Counted from the first letter of the stretch, positions 23,601 to 32,441 are shown. The stretch is DNA of 64,000 bases from Solen grandis (GCA_021229015.1 CM037782.1:65596108-65660107), one strand, 5' to 3'. Translations and numbers: made by a program. The notes: a model not told the origin generated them from the letters alone.

Positions 23601-23939
23601 CTGTTTTCATGCCACTTCCAATTGGATATTCTTTCCATTAAAACATTCGAAACTTTGATGAAGCAAATAAGCTAAATAATATGTTCATCCCTTCATGTTG
23701 AATTTCATTCAGCTATAAAGAAATAGCAAAAAAAAAAAAATACCTACCTTGTTCCTGACTCATAACGAAAAAAAAAAATCCAAGCATAAGCCATGGAAAT
23801 ACCAAGTATTCTTTGCATAAAAATGACCCAAATATGACATGAGAGCCCTTACCAGCATATTCTCATAACAGAAACGGTTGGGAGAGTTTGTGAGTGGATC
23901 CAAATGTATGGTGCTAATTGAATCTAGATCTCCAGACAT
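11008..23939 (-). CDS. MPPED1/2-like metallophosphoesterase, 7 exons, 448 aa
   Basis: Coding exons, in order on the minus strand: 23853-23939, 21556-21757, 18362-18481, 16667-16760, 13774-13889, 13296-13406 and 11008-11624, totalling 1347 bases. All introns are GT-AG and every phase joins. The calcineurin-like metallophosphoesterase motifs are in order: SDTHG with D55 and H57, GD with D79, GNHE with N110 and H111, THGPP with H202, and GHIHEG with H240 and H242. The family (metallophosphoesterase domain-containing 1/2, formerly 239FB/AB) comprises soluble metal-dependent phosphodiesterases. Mammalian MPPED2 is reported to have a Gly in place of one active-site His. Here GHIH is intact, so activity is expected. 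Residues 280-448 form an acidic Ser/Asp/Glu-rich tail that the roughly 300-residue vertebrate proteins lack. Introns are full of repeats, but no frame is broken. Confidence 0.9.
11649..11903 (+). mobile_element. tRNA-derived SINE copy C, beside a splice acceptor
   Basis: This full-length plus-strand copy begins GGGGCCTCCATGGCTGAGAG (box A) with GGGTTCGAAACC (box B) at about 11716. It is flanked by a perfect 11-bp duplication CAAATCTTTTT (11638-11648 and 11904-11914). It lies in the last MPPED intron, antisense to the gene. The left duplication forms part of the sequence just upstream of the exon 7 acceptor. Confidence 0.9.
11915..13295. other. MPPED intron 6, non-coding, with a dispersed repeat
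   Basis: Bases 12690-12805 carry, in reverse orientation, a segment nearly identical to 49540-49650 (GACAGCAGACGGAGA, CCATTTTGTTAGTTTACCAT, GGGAGATCA). The rest of the intron shows no repeat border or exon that I recognise. Confidence 0.55.
13296..13406 (-). CDS. MPPED-like exon 6: GHIH metal-binding motif
   Basis: The acceptor is TTCCCTGCAG and the donor GAAG|GTAGGT. The exon encodes residues 208-243: AGDLTKGGNHVVCVDL, then KPKFHVFGHIHE. H240 and H242 are the C-terminal metal ligands of the calcineurin-like fold. It enters and leaves in phase 1. Confidence 0.9.
13774..13889 (-). CDS. MPPED-like exon 5: THGPP motif
   Basis: The acceptor is AATTTTCAG and the donor GTTG|GTAAGA. The exon encodes residues 169-206, including MLRGQDLLDKWDLIPDTVDV and VLVTHGPPV, whose His202 is a metal ligand. 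Its first base completes Trp168 (TG|G) from exon 4. Confidence 0.9.
13905..14340. repeat. Degenerate tandem repeat of about 65 bp
   Basis: Six or seven loose copies share TTATAGCAAAAACAACA, TGTTCTGAGGTTTGTAG and AACATTTGTGGACATAGA. They lie in MPPED intron 4, directly upstream of exon 5. The short open frames on both strands across it are artefacts of the repeat. Confidence 0.6.
14552..15502 (+). mobile_element. Stem-loop-ended tandem-unit repeat, TCGACTTTTC family
   Basis: It starts ACAAGAGCTGTCCATAAGACA (a hairpin) followed by GCGCGCTCGACTTTTC, and ends TCTTCGAAAAGTCGAGCTAAAAA. CTCGACTTTTC (14576) and GAAAAGTCGAG (15483) are inverted repeats. Internal units of about 160 bp contain AAGTATGAAAGGGGCATAACT, GTAAGGTAGAGGTAATGATG and CTTGAAGTTTCAGT. 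A worn end of the same family (CTTCGAATAGTCAAGCTAAAAA) is at about 22493-22514. Confidence 0.75.
15540..15785 (-). mobile_element. Second tRNA-like SINE family
   Basis: On the minus strand there is a tRNA-like head with TGACTGAGTGGTCAAGAGG (box A) and GTGGGTTCTATCCCC (box B). This is followed by CATGCCACATGTCTACGG and GGCAGCACTATATCTG. It is related to the interrupted copy at 207-700, and perhaps to 41335-41450. No clear target duplication was found. Confidence 0.5.
15786..16666. other. MPPED intron, partly repeat-derived
   Basis: Bases 15830-16000 contain TGACCTTGACC-type words seen in other tandem-unit repeats of this window. Bases 16440-16575 resemble the left end of the window (CTGTGAATAAAGGCCAGTG). 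I see no exon other than the one that follows. Confidence 0.45.
16667..16760 (-). CDS. MPPED-like exon 4 (94 bp)
   Basis: This short exon lies in no long open frame. I looked for it because exon 3 ends in phase 1 and exon 5 begins in phase 2. The acceptor is TATATTACAG and the donor CCATG|GTAACC. It encodes residues 138-167: DRRVRAILTNCIYLEDEG, then GIRIYGSP, matching the LTNCIYL and IYGSPW blocks of MPPED proteins. Phases fit on both sides. Confidence 0.88.
16761..17596. other. MPPED intron, non-coding
   Basis: It contains two copies of a CTCATAAATATTCATGACTTG / TTATGAATATTCATTCG type segment (about 16925 and 17080) and words shared with other AT-rich parts of the window. No exon was seen. 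Confidence 0.45.
17609..17756 (+). mobile_element. tRNA-derived SINE copy D, 5'-truncated
   Basis: Only the body and tail remain (CCTTCCAGCTGGCTTGCGG to GACGGTAAACTCAAATAG). It is flanked by a perfect 12-bp duplication AAAACAAAGTGT (17597-17608 and 17757-17768). The copy was therefore already truncated when inserted, as in LINE-driven retroposition. Confidence 0.85.
18362..18481 (-). CDS. MPPED-like exon 3: GNHE motif
   Basis: The acceptor is a T-rich tract ending TTTTAG and the donor TATG|GTATGT. It encodes residues 98-136: RFPHKYKVVIAGNHERSLDE, with N110 and H111 of the GNHE metal/phosphate-binding motif, then MREDYLFEKY. Its first two bases complete Arg97. Confidence 0.9.
18610..19322. 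mobile_element. Second copy of the AAGCAGCTTGTTCACAG MITE, enlarged
   Basis: The right end CATCTGTGAACAAGCTGCTT (19303-19322) matches the 7561-8017 element. Inner matches include CCATCTACAGAC, GCAGAATGTGTCATG and TGCAAGCA. Bases about 18765-19005 are extra relative to copy 1 and may be a further insertion. The left inverted repeat is missing or too diverged to see. Confidence 0.6.
19326..21099 (+). mobile_element. Stem-loop-ended tandem-unit repeat, CTCACCTGAG family, copy 2 (largest)
   Basis: It starts ACAAGAGGGCCATGATGGCCC and GATCGCTCACCTGA, directly against the preceding MITE. About nine units of roughly 150-160 bp follow, each with CAAGTGACCCCTGGGGCGGG, CATGATTTGAACAAACTTGG, CCAAATATCTAAAC and CTTGTGGTTTCTGAGAAG. 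A long GACGGACG array (about 20960-21048) precedes the 3' hairpin AGCTCACCTTGAGCC / GGCTCAGGTGAGCTAAAAA. It is non-coding, intronic and antisense to MPPED. Confidence 0.85.
21226..21266. repeat. AG microsatellite
   Basis: A run of AG dinucleotides passes into AAAGAG repeats. The short open frames through it are low-complexity artefacts. Confidence 0.9.
21556..21757 (-). CDS. MPPED-like exon 2: DTH and GD motifs
   Basis: The acceptor is CATATTTCAG and the donor CTCC|GTGAGT. It encodes residues 30-96, with RFVCISDTHGK (D55, H57) and GDVLLHAGDFT (D79), the first metal-binding blocks of the calcineurin-like phosphoesterase fold. It starts in phase 0 after exon 1. Confidence 0.92.
22198..22390 (+). 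mobile_element. tRNA-derived SINE copy E, truncated inside the tRNA head
   Basis: It begins just before box B (GGGTTCGAATCCCGGC) and runs through the body to CAACGGTGAACTC. An 11-bp duplication CAAAGCAATAC lies at 22187-22197 and 22391-22401. Confidence 0.82.
22618..22900 (+). mobile_element. tRNA-Ala-like sequence heading a probable SINE
   Basis: ATAGCTCAGTGGTAGAGTG (D arm, box A), a TTTGCAT anticodon loop (TGC, Ala-like) and GGGGTTTGAATCCCAG (T arm, box B) form a tRNA-like cloverleaf. The acceptor pairs only as ACCGGC/GCCGGT, with three extra bases, so this is not a sound tRNA gene. Non-tRNA sequence follows directly (ACTTCTTCCGGTG...), as in a SINE. Its 3' limit is uncertain. Confidence 0.5.
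23210..23467 (-). mobile_element. tRNA-derived SINE copy F
   Basis: This full-length minus-strand copy has a TTG-repeat tail on the plus strand at 23210-23226 and GGATTCGAACCCACAG (box B) at about 23394. The tRNA head ends GGCCACGGCGGCCCC. It has a perfect 12-bp duplication AAAAAATTTGTT (23198-23209 and 23468-23479). It forms a subfamily with copy G, sharing TATTGGGGTTT and GAGTACACAGAGGTACCCGG. Confidence 0.88.
23853..23939 (-). CDS. MPPED-like exon 1, start codon
   Basis: The ATG at 23937-23939 is followed by SGDLDSISTIHLDPLTNS, and the donor is CTG|GTAAGG after residue 29 in phase 0. An in-frame TTG two codons earlier is not needed. The start is supported by the family pattern of a short N-terminal exon before the DTH block, but there is no other proof. 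A possible 5'-UTR acceptor TTTTAAGCAG is about 60 bases upstream. Confidence 0.75.
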
Positions 23940-24189
23940 CTTCAAGAGAATCTGTATCCTTCAGCCAATGTTAATCGTTATGGTCTGTTGACCTGCTTAA
24001 AATATCAATGATGAGAAACATGAATACCTTAAAATGTATTTGAAATATAATACAATTATGTGTGCAGCTTAGTAAAGTCGTCTGTTTTTACTTTTTCAGG
24101 ACAATACAAGCTCAATGACTTTAGAAAAAGAAACCAAACTTGGTATTTTTTGCATATTTTTTAAACAACAACCTTTGCATTCACAGTCG

Positions 24190-24935
24190 GGTATGTTACC
24201 ACTGGACCATGGCACCAACAGACAAAACCAGTTACCACTGGACCACGGCACTAGCGGACAAAACCAGTTACCACTGGACCATGGCACCAACAGACAAAAC
24301 CAGTTACCACTGGACCATGGCACCAGCAGACAAAACCAGTTACCACTGGATAATGGCACCAACAGACAAAACCAGTTACCACTGTACCACGGCACCAGCA
24401 GACAAAACCAGTTACCACTGGACCACGGCACTAGCAGACAAAACCAGTTACCACTGGACCACGGCACCAGCAGACATAACCAGTTACCACTGGACCACGG
24501 CACCAGCAGACAAAACCAGTTACCACTGGACCACTGCACCAGCAGACAAAACCAGTTACCACTGACAAAACCAGTTACCACTGGACCACGGCACTAGCAG
24601 ACAAAACCAGTAACCACTGGACCACGGCACTAGCAGACAAAACCAGTTACCACTGGACCATGGCACCAGCTGACAAAACCAGTTACCACTGGACCACGGC
24701 ACTAGCAGACAAAACCAGTTACCACTGGACCACGGCACTAGCAGACAAAACCAGTTACCACTGGACCATGGCACCAGCAGACAAAACCAGTTACCACTGG
24801 ACCACGGCACCAGCAGACAAAATCAGTTACCACTGGACCATGGCACAGCAGGACAAAACCAGTTACCACTGGACCAGGCACCAGCTGACAAAACAGTTAC
24901 CACTAGGACCACGGCACTAGCAGACAAAACCAAGT
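24190..24935. repeat. 36-bp minisatellite, about 20 copies, upstream of MPPED
   Basis: The unit core is CCACTGGACCACGGCACCAG followed by CAGACAAAACCAGTTA. It occurs about 20 times with few differences, one shortened unit at about 24550-24565 and decay at the right end. The period is a multiple of three, so several frames are open on both strands, giving illusory 84-161 codon frames such as DKTSYHWTTAPA repeats. It begins about 250 bases upstream of the MPPED start codon. Confidence 0.9.
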
Positions 24936-25009
24936 ATACATGTGAATGGCAAGCAGTACAGAAACCAGTTCCACTGACACATGGCATGCAGACAAAATTA
25001 AGTTACAAT

Positions 25010-25345
25010 ATCGACAAGCAAAAAATCCTAAATTATGTAATTGAGAGTTATGGTTCTTGTGCACTGCACTTCTTGTCAATGAGATCTATCAATCTATGAA
25101 GTTTTTGAATTATGCTCTGGACAAAATTTAAGTATGAAAAATAACCAAGGGCAATAACTCCTAAATTATGCAACCAAAGAGTTATGCCTTTTAAACACTG
25201 CATTTCTCCTCATTGAGATCTATCTACCTATGAAGTTTCATGTTGATACCTCTTATAGTTTTGGTGTTATGCTGCAGACAAAAATATGACAGGCCAGACG
25301 GACAAAGAGGCAACTATATGCTCTCCCTTCGGGAAGCATTAAGAT
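25010..25345 (+). mobile_element. Stem-loop-ended repeat, ATGCTCCCGG family, copy 2
   Basis: It contains AAATTTAAGTATGAAAAATAA, GGGCAATAACTCCTAAATTATG, CATTGAGATCTATCTACC and CAGACGGACAAAGAGGCAAC. It ends with the hairpin TATGCTCTCCCTTCGGGAAGCATTAAG. The order is the same as in copy 1 at 3935-4192. Confidence 0.65.
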
Positions 25346-25469
25346 GTCACATTCCTTGTACATTTTTTTTTTCAGAAAAAGTTGCTCATTGGAAAACAAG
25401 TGCTCCAGTTTAGCACAATTCAGCACATGACCAATGTCACAGGGAACAAGCAATATGTTCAAATGAATG

Positions 25470-25908
25470 CCATGTCCCTGAGGGGCCTTAGACCTTGGGG
25501 GTCAGGTAATTTGAAGGTCATAAAATAAACGTGCTTCCATCCAAAGCATTTTAAATTCACATGTGTATGCACCTTCATGAACTCTGCCTTCCAGACCAAC
25601 TTAGAGGTCACAGGTAACGCAGTACACATGTGAAATTAGAAGGCTTTTGATGAAAGCATTTTCACATTGTATGGCTGAGGTTAATATCTGCTATTTGGGG
25701 TCACAGTGACCTTGACCTTTGACCAAGTGACCTCTAAGTGATTTTGGCGAGTAGAGTTCATTAAGCTGCATGCACCTGTGAAGTTTGGAGGCTGTAGGTG
25801 GTGGGACTTAAGTTAAGATATGGTTAAGGTTAATGTTTTGTGACAAACAGATGAACGAAAAACAATATGCCCCAACCCCGATATATCAATGTGGGGGGCT
25901 AAAAAAAT
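25470..25908 (+). mobile_element. Stem-loop-ended repeat, ATGCCCC type
   Basis: Degenerate units include GTGACCTTGACCTTTGACC (25708). The end AATATGCCCCAACCCCGATA / GTGGGGGGCTAAAAAA is a worn 3' hairpin with an A tail. Plus orientation. Confidence 0.5.
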
Positions 25909-26234
25909 CACAACATAAAATCTGCTACAATAACATGTGTTCTGCCCTTAAATTTGATTGGTTGTTGTTACATGTTCTATAATAGGAAATATATTTAGAG
26001 AACTAGAGGGTGACACATTTAATTTATAAAACTATCCAAATTTCTCTGTATCTTCGCTTAAAAGAGTCAAAACTACTGACAGGAAACCCCATCCTGAATG
26101 ACCCGGCCATACCTGTATCTTGAACGGTAGAACTATTTAGAATATATAGACATAAACAATGTATATCATTATTGTCCATGTATACCTGGCTAGTCTTTGA
26201 ACATACATCTACAGTGATTAAAAAAAGCCGTCGC

Positions 26235-26334
26235 NNNNNNNNNNNNNNNNNNNNNNNNNNNNNNNNNNNNNNNNNNNNNNNNNNNNNNNNNNNNNNNNNN
26301 NNNNNNNNNNNNNNNNNNNNNNNNNNNNNNNNNN
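26235..26334. other. Scaffold gap of exactly 100 N
   Basis: One hundred Ns are a conventional gap of unknown size. It falls inside the LRR-encoding tandem repeat of the NLR-like gene, so units and the 3' end of that gene may be missing. Confidence 0.98.
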
Positions 26335-27440
26335 GTCCAGATGTAGGAAACTCTCTTCCATCCCAACACCAATGTTCTCCAGCCTCAGGCATGTTAACTT
26401 ATTCAGGTGAGGCAGGAGGGTAACAATCTCATCAAGAGAATGTGGATCTGTAATCCTCTGTAATGTCAGGCTCTGTATGGTGTTCTTAACATGTGATTGT
26501 GGAACAAATTCTACAGGTGTACCAGATACATACAATGTTGAGTGATGTGTTAATTGTAACCTTAGATACACTACAGTCTACTACAGTAGTGTCTCTAGCT
26601 GTGACTGTTAAGACAGGTCCAGATGTCGGAAAAATCTCTTTCCCACACCAATTTCTTCCACTCAGATGTTAACTTATTCAGGTAAGGCAGGAGGGTAACA
26701 ATCTCATCAAGAGAATGTGGGTCTGATATCCTCTTTAATATCAGGCTCTTTATGGTAGTCCTAACATGTGGTTGTGGAACAAATTCTACAGTGTACCAGA
26801 AATATTACAATCTTTGAGTGATGTTGTGTTGATTGTAACCTTAGATCATACAGTCCATGAACAGTTAGACAGGTCCAGCTGTAGAAAAATCTCTTCCATC
26901 CCACCACCAATGTTCTCCAGCTTCAGGCATGTTAGCTTATTCAGGAGAGGCAGGAGGGTGACAATCTCATCAAGAGAATGTGGATCTGTTATCCTCTGTA
27001 ATGTCAGGCTCTGTATGGTGTTCTTAACATGTGAATGTGGAACAAATTCTACAGGTGTACCAGAGACAATACAATGTCTGAGTGACGTTGTGTTGATTGT
27101 AACCTTAGATACACTACAGTCTACTACAGTTAGTGTCTCTAGCTGTGGACAGTAAGACAGGTCCAGATGTAGGAAATCTCTTCCATCCCACCACCAATGT
27201 TCTCCAACTTCAGGCATGTTAACTTATTCAGGTGAGGCAGGGGGATGACAATCTCATCTAGAGAAAATGGATCTATTATCCTCTTTATTAGGCACTGTAT
27301 GATGTTGCTAACATGTGGTTGTGGAACAAAGCATACATATGTACCAAAGATATACAATCATTAAGTGATGTTGTGTTGATTGTAACCGTAGATACGTTAC
27401 AGTTTAGAGCTATTTTCTGTAGCTGTGAACAGTTAGATAA
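26335..27440 (-). pseudogene. LRR-like tandem repeats of the NLR-like gene
   Basis: Four units, spaced 255-285 bp, each begin on the plus strand with GTCCAGATGTAGGAAA or a variant and contain CACCAATGTTCTCCAGC and GGCAGGAGGGTAACAATC. The minus-strand protein has LDLSNC, LETLTVVDCS, NTIQSLTLQRITDPHSLDEI and HLNKLTCLKLENIG, a leucine-rich-repeat-like rhythm. The units sit in different frames relative to each other, so at least three shifts occur here. The left end abuts the 100-N gap. Confidence 0.7.
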
Positions 27441-28475
27441 GTCAAGATGGCAGGAATGATTATTCAGTATACACACTTTGCACTCTATATTGTACAATTT
27501 AAGTGTCTTCAGCTTTGTTGTCCTCTCTACAACCTTCAACAACTTATGATACTCTGTATGGCTTGAAATACGCATATCAGAGATGTGTAACTCGACTAGA
27601 GTATTCTCTTGATATCTACCGCACTTTTCAATACTTAAACACTTAATATTAAGTGACAATAGCGACCATTTAGATAATGCTTTGTCTAGCAGGCCATCCT
27701 TGTCATTAAAATCTAAAACCAGAAGATGTTTTGGCATGCACATTGACAAAAGACAGTTGCGGAATTCACTAGGTTGATCGTCACAAATAAATATATATTT
27801 TAGATTGGACATATTGACATTGATAAGATGTTGTAGACTATCCCAGTCTATAACAATTTCCCCCAAATACCATAAGATACACCGTCCAGATGACAGAATG
27901 GTAGTGACTGTCCATTGTCCTTACTCTCCTTCCACACACGCACACATCATGTCTTGTATTGGCTTCAATTTTATGAAATCTAGCTCACTGTAGTATTGCT
28001 GCACTTTCTCATCATTATTCAGGATATTATGTATTTGATGTGATAATGATGACATAGCTAGGGAGTCCATTCCACTAACAAAAATAAACACATAACGCAT
28101 ATCCAGAATGTTCTTCATGGTGTCGCATGTATTGGGCAGTAAGGATTCAGGATTCATGACCAAGTGAACAGCTGCCAAGAAGTCCTGAAAGGATTTGTGG
28201 AGGAATGAAAGTTTCTTTTTTTCATTATCTTGAGGACTTGCATAGATTTCCTGACACAACAAACCTGTTCTTAAACAGATTACTATATCTTCTTTAGTCA
28301 AATTATGAAGTTCTGCTTCCACATGGTCAAAAATAAGATGCCCTTCAAATGCTGAATTAAAGGCAAGATGTGCCAGGGAAGAAAGTAGATCCTTATGAAT
28401 CTTACAATATGGTTTCTCTTTTAAACATTGGGGAAGTTCTGACTCTTGGATGTTTCCTACTAGTAATGCTTTTTT
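27290..28475 (-). pseudogene. Post-NACHT helical and first LRR region
   Basis: An open stretch encodes VGNIQESELPQCLKEKPYC, HKDLLSSLAHLAFNSAFEG, KLSFLHKSFQDFLAAVHLVM (the FLHxxFQDFLAA motif usual after animal NACHT domains) and LKPIQDMMCACV. Frame breaks occur near 27925 (natural continuation ESKDNGQSLPFCHLDG) and near 27850. It then continues with DWDSLQHLINVNMSNLKYIF and LKTLKLYNIECKVCILNNHS. Confidence 0.7.
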
Positions 28476-29408
28476 CCATTGCGTTCCCATGCATCCTTCA
28501 GGAGGTGATTTATCATAGCACTGTATAGACAAACTTGTGAACCTAGAAATTCTTTTTCATCATAGTGCCAAAGTGTTATTATTAATTTCAGCAGTATGGG
28601 GATGTACATGAAGGAATTTCGTAGTTTCTGTACTGTATTGATTTGTACAGTGTCTGATAATGGAAGTCATGACTGTCCTTTTTGACATTTTCCTTCTGAT
28701 TTAGAAGATCAATCATCCGATCAATATATTTTCTGGAGGCCTTGCCATCAATACCTGTGATTCGAACGTGTCTGTTCATCTCGTGTTGTCCAGGTCTCAC
28801 CATCTCGAGCTTCCATGGTCGGGTGGTGGTGAGAACTGTGTATTTCTTGAAATGACGTAAATCTGGAAGTCCGTAGGTGGTGTACATGGGAGTAACATAG
28901 TCGTCTGGCATATCCCACTCATCTAGACCGTCCAATATAACAAGACAAGAGCTTGCGTCACACTCATTTTTTATAAACATATCTAAGAAATTTTGATTCT
29001 CGAAATACTGTTGCTTGACCATCTTACTTACAATCCAATCTTCTCTTTTATTCCTTAATGTGATGTAGAATAGAAAGTCAAAATTCTTCATGACAGCCAA
29101 AAAATCATCGGGGATATATTCATTGATCTTTTCATTAGAGTTTTCCTGACACCAGGCTAAAACCAGCATTTTACATAAAGTAGTCTTCCCATGCCCTGCA
29201 TCTCCCGAGATGTAAATCTGAGTAAACTGAGTCTGATCTTGAAAGAAAACATCTTTTATTGTCATATTGCCGTCTTTCTCTTTCTTACTAGCTCTGGTGC
29301 CATCTGTCTCCAGTTCAAAACTGGGCAGTACATACAGTCTGTCAATCTCCGGCAGTGTGGTTGGCTGTAAATGAGCGATGTAGGTGTCAATCAGATGGCG
29401 CTTCAGTT
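28476..29408 (-). CDS. NACHT ATPase exon of the NLR-like gene
   Basis: The acceptor is AAATCTATTTCCAG and the exon is entered in phase 1. It starts LKRHLIDTYIAHLQPTTLPE, then YISGDAGHGKTTLC (Walker A, K and T of GKTT), LVILDGLDEWD (Walker B with the double acidic pair) and TVLTTTRPWKLEM (sensor-1-like TTRP). The frame shifts near 28640-28665, where MYIPILLKLIITLWHYDE continues in the next frame. It shifts again at a six-A run near 28473, where one extra A would restore ERNGKKALLVGN. NACHT, as in NLRs, is the most likely family. Confidence 0.82.
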
Positions 29409-29763
29409 CTGGAAATAGATTTAAAATTATTCAGAATACTATTGTGATCACTGAAACAAAAAATATCAATTAAGATGATGATTATTCCAGATACTGATTT
29501 GTCACAGTTACTGTGACCATGCCAGAGACAGTCTTTACACAGTTGAATGAAAAATATAAAAACACATAAAAACAGTTAGAGCTCGGATACACTCATACAT
29601 TTATTGCAGGCAAATAATATTCAATAAATATTAAAAGGGCAATAACTCAATTAAGATAAAGCTGAACATGACATGCCAAAGATAGTTGTAACTAATGTTA
29701 GTTCTTAACCATAGTAGCTGAGAAATATTCAAGAAATATGACAAATGGGCATAGCTTAATTGA
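29409..29763. other. NLR-like intron 3 start, non-coding
   Basis: This is AT-rich sequence between the NACHT exon and a tandem-unit repeat. It includes one AAGGGCAATAACTCAATTAAG word typical of the repeat families here. Confidence 0.5.
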
Positions 29764-31745
29764 ACAAAAGGGCCATGATGGCCCTTAATCGCTCACCTGA
29801 TTACCATGCCTTACCTATGGTTGAACTTGACTGAGATATCATCAACACAATCATGTTTGACAAAGATTTGACTTAAAATGTGACCTCCTGTGATGTAAAC
29901 AAGATTTTACTAAGATTTGACCTAGTGACATACTTTATTAAACCATCCAACCCATGATTGAAATTGACGAAGATATCATCAAGACAAACATCTTGATCAA
30001 GTTTGAGAAAGGTGGCCCCTAGAGTGTGTACAGGATTACACAAGATTTACCTAGTGGCCTATCTTTTTGACCCGGTCCCACCCATGACTGAACAAGACCA
30101 AGATATTATCAAACAAACATTCTGAGCAAGTCTGAAAAAGATTGAGCAAAAAATACAGCCTGTGGAGCGTAAACAAGATCTGACCAAGACTTGACATAGT
30201 GACCGAATTTTTGCTACATGCCCCCCACCCCCCAATCGAACTCGACTGAGACATAATAGAGACAAGACATACAGTCAGAGCAAGTTTGAGATTGATTGTA
30301 TCAAAATTGTGGCTCCTAGAGTGTAAACACTAAAACTGTTAACAAAATTTTTATAATTAAGGGGTCATAACTCCTGACCAAATGGGCTAATGTCAGTCAT
30401 CATCATGCATAGCTAAGAGATTACATTGTTGTAAAATTTGAAGATCATTTATCAAAACATAAAGACGCTAGAATGTAAACAAAGTGAAATCTGACATTTT
30501 ATATATACCTAATTGGCTAATCTAAGCCAATCGAGAGATTATGGCCACAAACATTGCCATAAATTTTGAAGATGATTGTTAACAAAAAGGAAGACACTAG
30601 AGTGTAAACAACATGAAATCTGGCATTTTTTTATATTAACAGGGTCATAATTCCTGACCTAATTTGCCGATCTCAGCCATAATTGAACTCAATAGAAATA
30701 TTATAGCAGTAAACATTTTCATAAAGTTTGAAAATGATTGGTAAAAATACTGATAGAGTGTAAACAAAGTGAAAGCTGGCATTTTTTTATTGAAAGGTTT
30801 ATAACTCTAAAGTGGAATAACACATTGTGACAAAGTCTAGTAGAGATCTGGTCATATTTGTCTCTGTTAGATAGCAGACACTGTTAACTTAGCAATTATT
30901 CAACAATTAAAGGGCCATAAGTCTAGAGTGTTAAAGATATTTTGTCTGGTTATCAATCCTGGTTAAGACATAGTGCCCATTTAAATTGTGACAAGAATTA
31001 GACAGGATCGGTACATGTGTGTATGAGTAAGAGAGCGGACACTGTTCATGTAGGAATTTTTCATCATTTAAAGGGTCATAACTCCAGAGTGTCTGGGACA
31101 ATCAAGATAGTTATTAAATCTGGCTGAGATATTATGCCTATAAATATTGTGCCCAAGTTTGGGAAAGATCGTTTCATGTTTTTTCGTGTTAGTGGGCAGA
31201 CACTGTTAATTTGACCATTTTCATCAATTCAATGTCCATAACTCCGGAGTATCAGATGCAATCAGGCTGACTATCAAAGGGAACCAAAATATTGTGCCTA
31301 TAAATAGTATGACCGAGTTTGGTAAAGATCTGTTCACGTTTATTTGAGTGAGAGAGGACACTATTAAGTTGATAATTTTTTCATCAATTCAAGGAGTGTC
31401 TGGGGTAACCTGGCTGGTTATCCAAAGATACCAAGATATTGTGCCCATATACATTGTGACCGAGTTTGGTAAATATTGATTCACGTTTGTTTCAGTAAGG
31501 GAGCGGACACTGTTAATTTGACCATTTTCATCATTTCAAGGGCCATAACTCCGGAATGTCTGGGGGGCAATCTGACTGGTTACTGAAAAGCAACAAGATA
31601 ATGTGTCCAATTTCATTGTGACCAAGTTTGGTAAAGAGAGGTTCACGTGTTTGCTCAAGTTAGAGTCAGTCATAGTATTTGTATTGATCTTTTAAGCAAA
31701 ATGGTGACAGACAACAGACAGAGGTTGATCACAATAACTCATTTT
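29764..31745 (+). mobile_element. Stem-loop-ended tandem-unit repeat, CTCACCTGAG family, copy 3 (worn)
   Basis: It starts ACAAAAGGGCCATGATGGCCC and AATCGCTCACCTGATTACC. Two kinds of internal units are present: about 110-130 bp units with GAGTGTAAACAAGAT and CATGATTGAA (29820-30780), and about 155-bp units with GGGCCATAACTCCGGAGTGT, GTTTGGTAAAGATC and GCGGACACTGTTAATTTGACC (30790-31660). The 3' end GACAGACAACAGACAGAGG...TGATCACAATAACTCA is too worn to fold. It lies in an intron of the NLR-like gene, antisense. Confidence 0.65.
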
Positions 31746-31957
31746 GTGACCTTGACCTTGAGTTAGTGACCTTAAGTCAACGTCATGTCACACATTCTAG
31801 TCATAAGAAACATTTGCGAAAAAAATGAGATTCTACGTTTCAAGGCATTTGTGGGGAGCGGTATAGATAAGAATTCTGATAAATAGCATATTCCTTTTAA
31901 TCAATAAATAAACATTTTATCTATTTCTCAAATTTCAGGAATTTTTTTTCTATCTCC

Positions 31958-32199
31958 TTAACCCTTTCCCTCATAGAGGACACCATGAAAAGACCTATGC
32001 GAACAGCATAAAACCAGATCAGCCTGCGAGTAACTCGCAGGCTGATCAGGTTTTATGCTGTTCGCTGCTCCTCAGTGGTCTGGAAATGAGGATTTTATAA
32101 ATAAATTTGGGAAGGTTTAACTGTGGTTTTCTGTAGATCAGGCTTTATGTGATACCTACTGAGTGCGTCAAAATGAGTCTATATGAGGGAAAGGGTTAA
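31958..32199. mobile_element. piggyBac-like MITE, copy 2
   Basis: It is TTAA-bounded (31958-31961 and 32196-32199), with inverted ends CCCTTTCCCTCATA / TATGAGGGAAAGGG. It is 242 bp, the same length as copy 1. The palindrome at 31999-32065 has one mismatch. The high similarity suggests recent activity of an autonomous partner elsewhere. Confidence 0.88.
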
Positions 32200-32309
32200 G
32201 GAAATGCACTTTCCACATTTAGCAGGGAACTTGCCTTTATCCGTAGTTATTCTATGGAATCCCGATTCATGACTAAGTCAGTATCAAAATGAACCCAAAG
32301 GATAATTTG

Positions 32310-32441
32310 TTAACCCTTTCCCTCATATAGACTCATTTTGACGCACTCGATAGGTACCACATAAAGCCTGATCTGCAGAAAACCACAGTTAAACCTTCGC
32401 ATAGGTCTTTTCATGGTTTCCTCTATGAGGGAAAGGGTTAA
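32310..32441. mobile_element. piggyBac-like MITE, internally deleted copy 3
   Basis: TTAA bounds (32310-32313 and 32438-32441) and both inverted ends are kept, in opposite orientation to copy 2. The central palindrome has been removed: AACCTTCG joins directly to CATAGGTCTTTTCATGG. Confidence 0.85.

Noticed and set aside
24096..24920. Open frames of 84-161 codons on both strands in the 36-bp minisatellite
   Set aside because: The period is a multiple of three, so every frame without a stop in the unit stays open. The peptides are simple repeats on both strands, with no splice or start context.
26024..26423. Open frames running through the 100-N gap
   Set aside because: They exist only because N codons do not stop translation. 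The sequence left of the gap shows no LRR similarity I can support.
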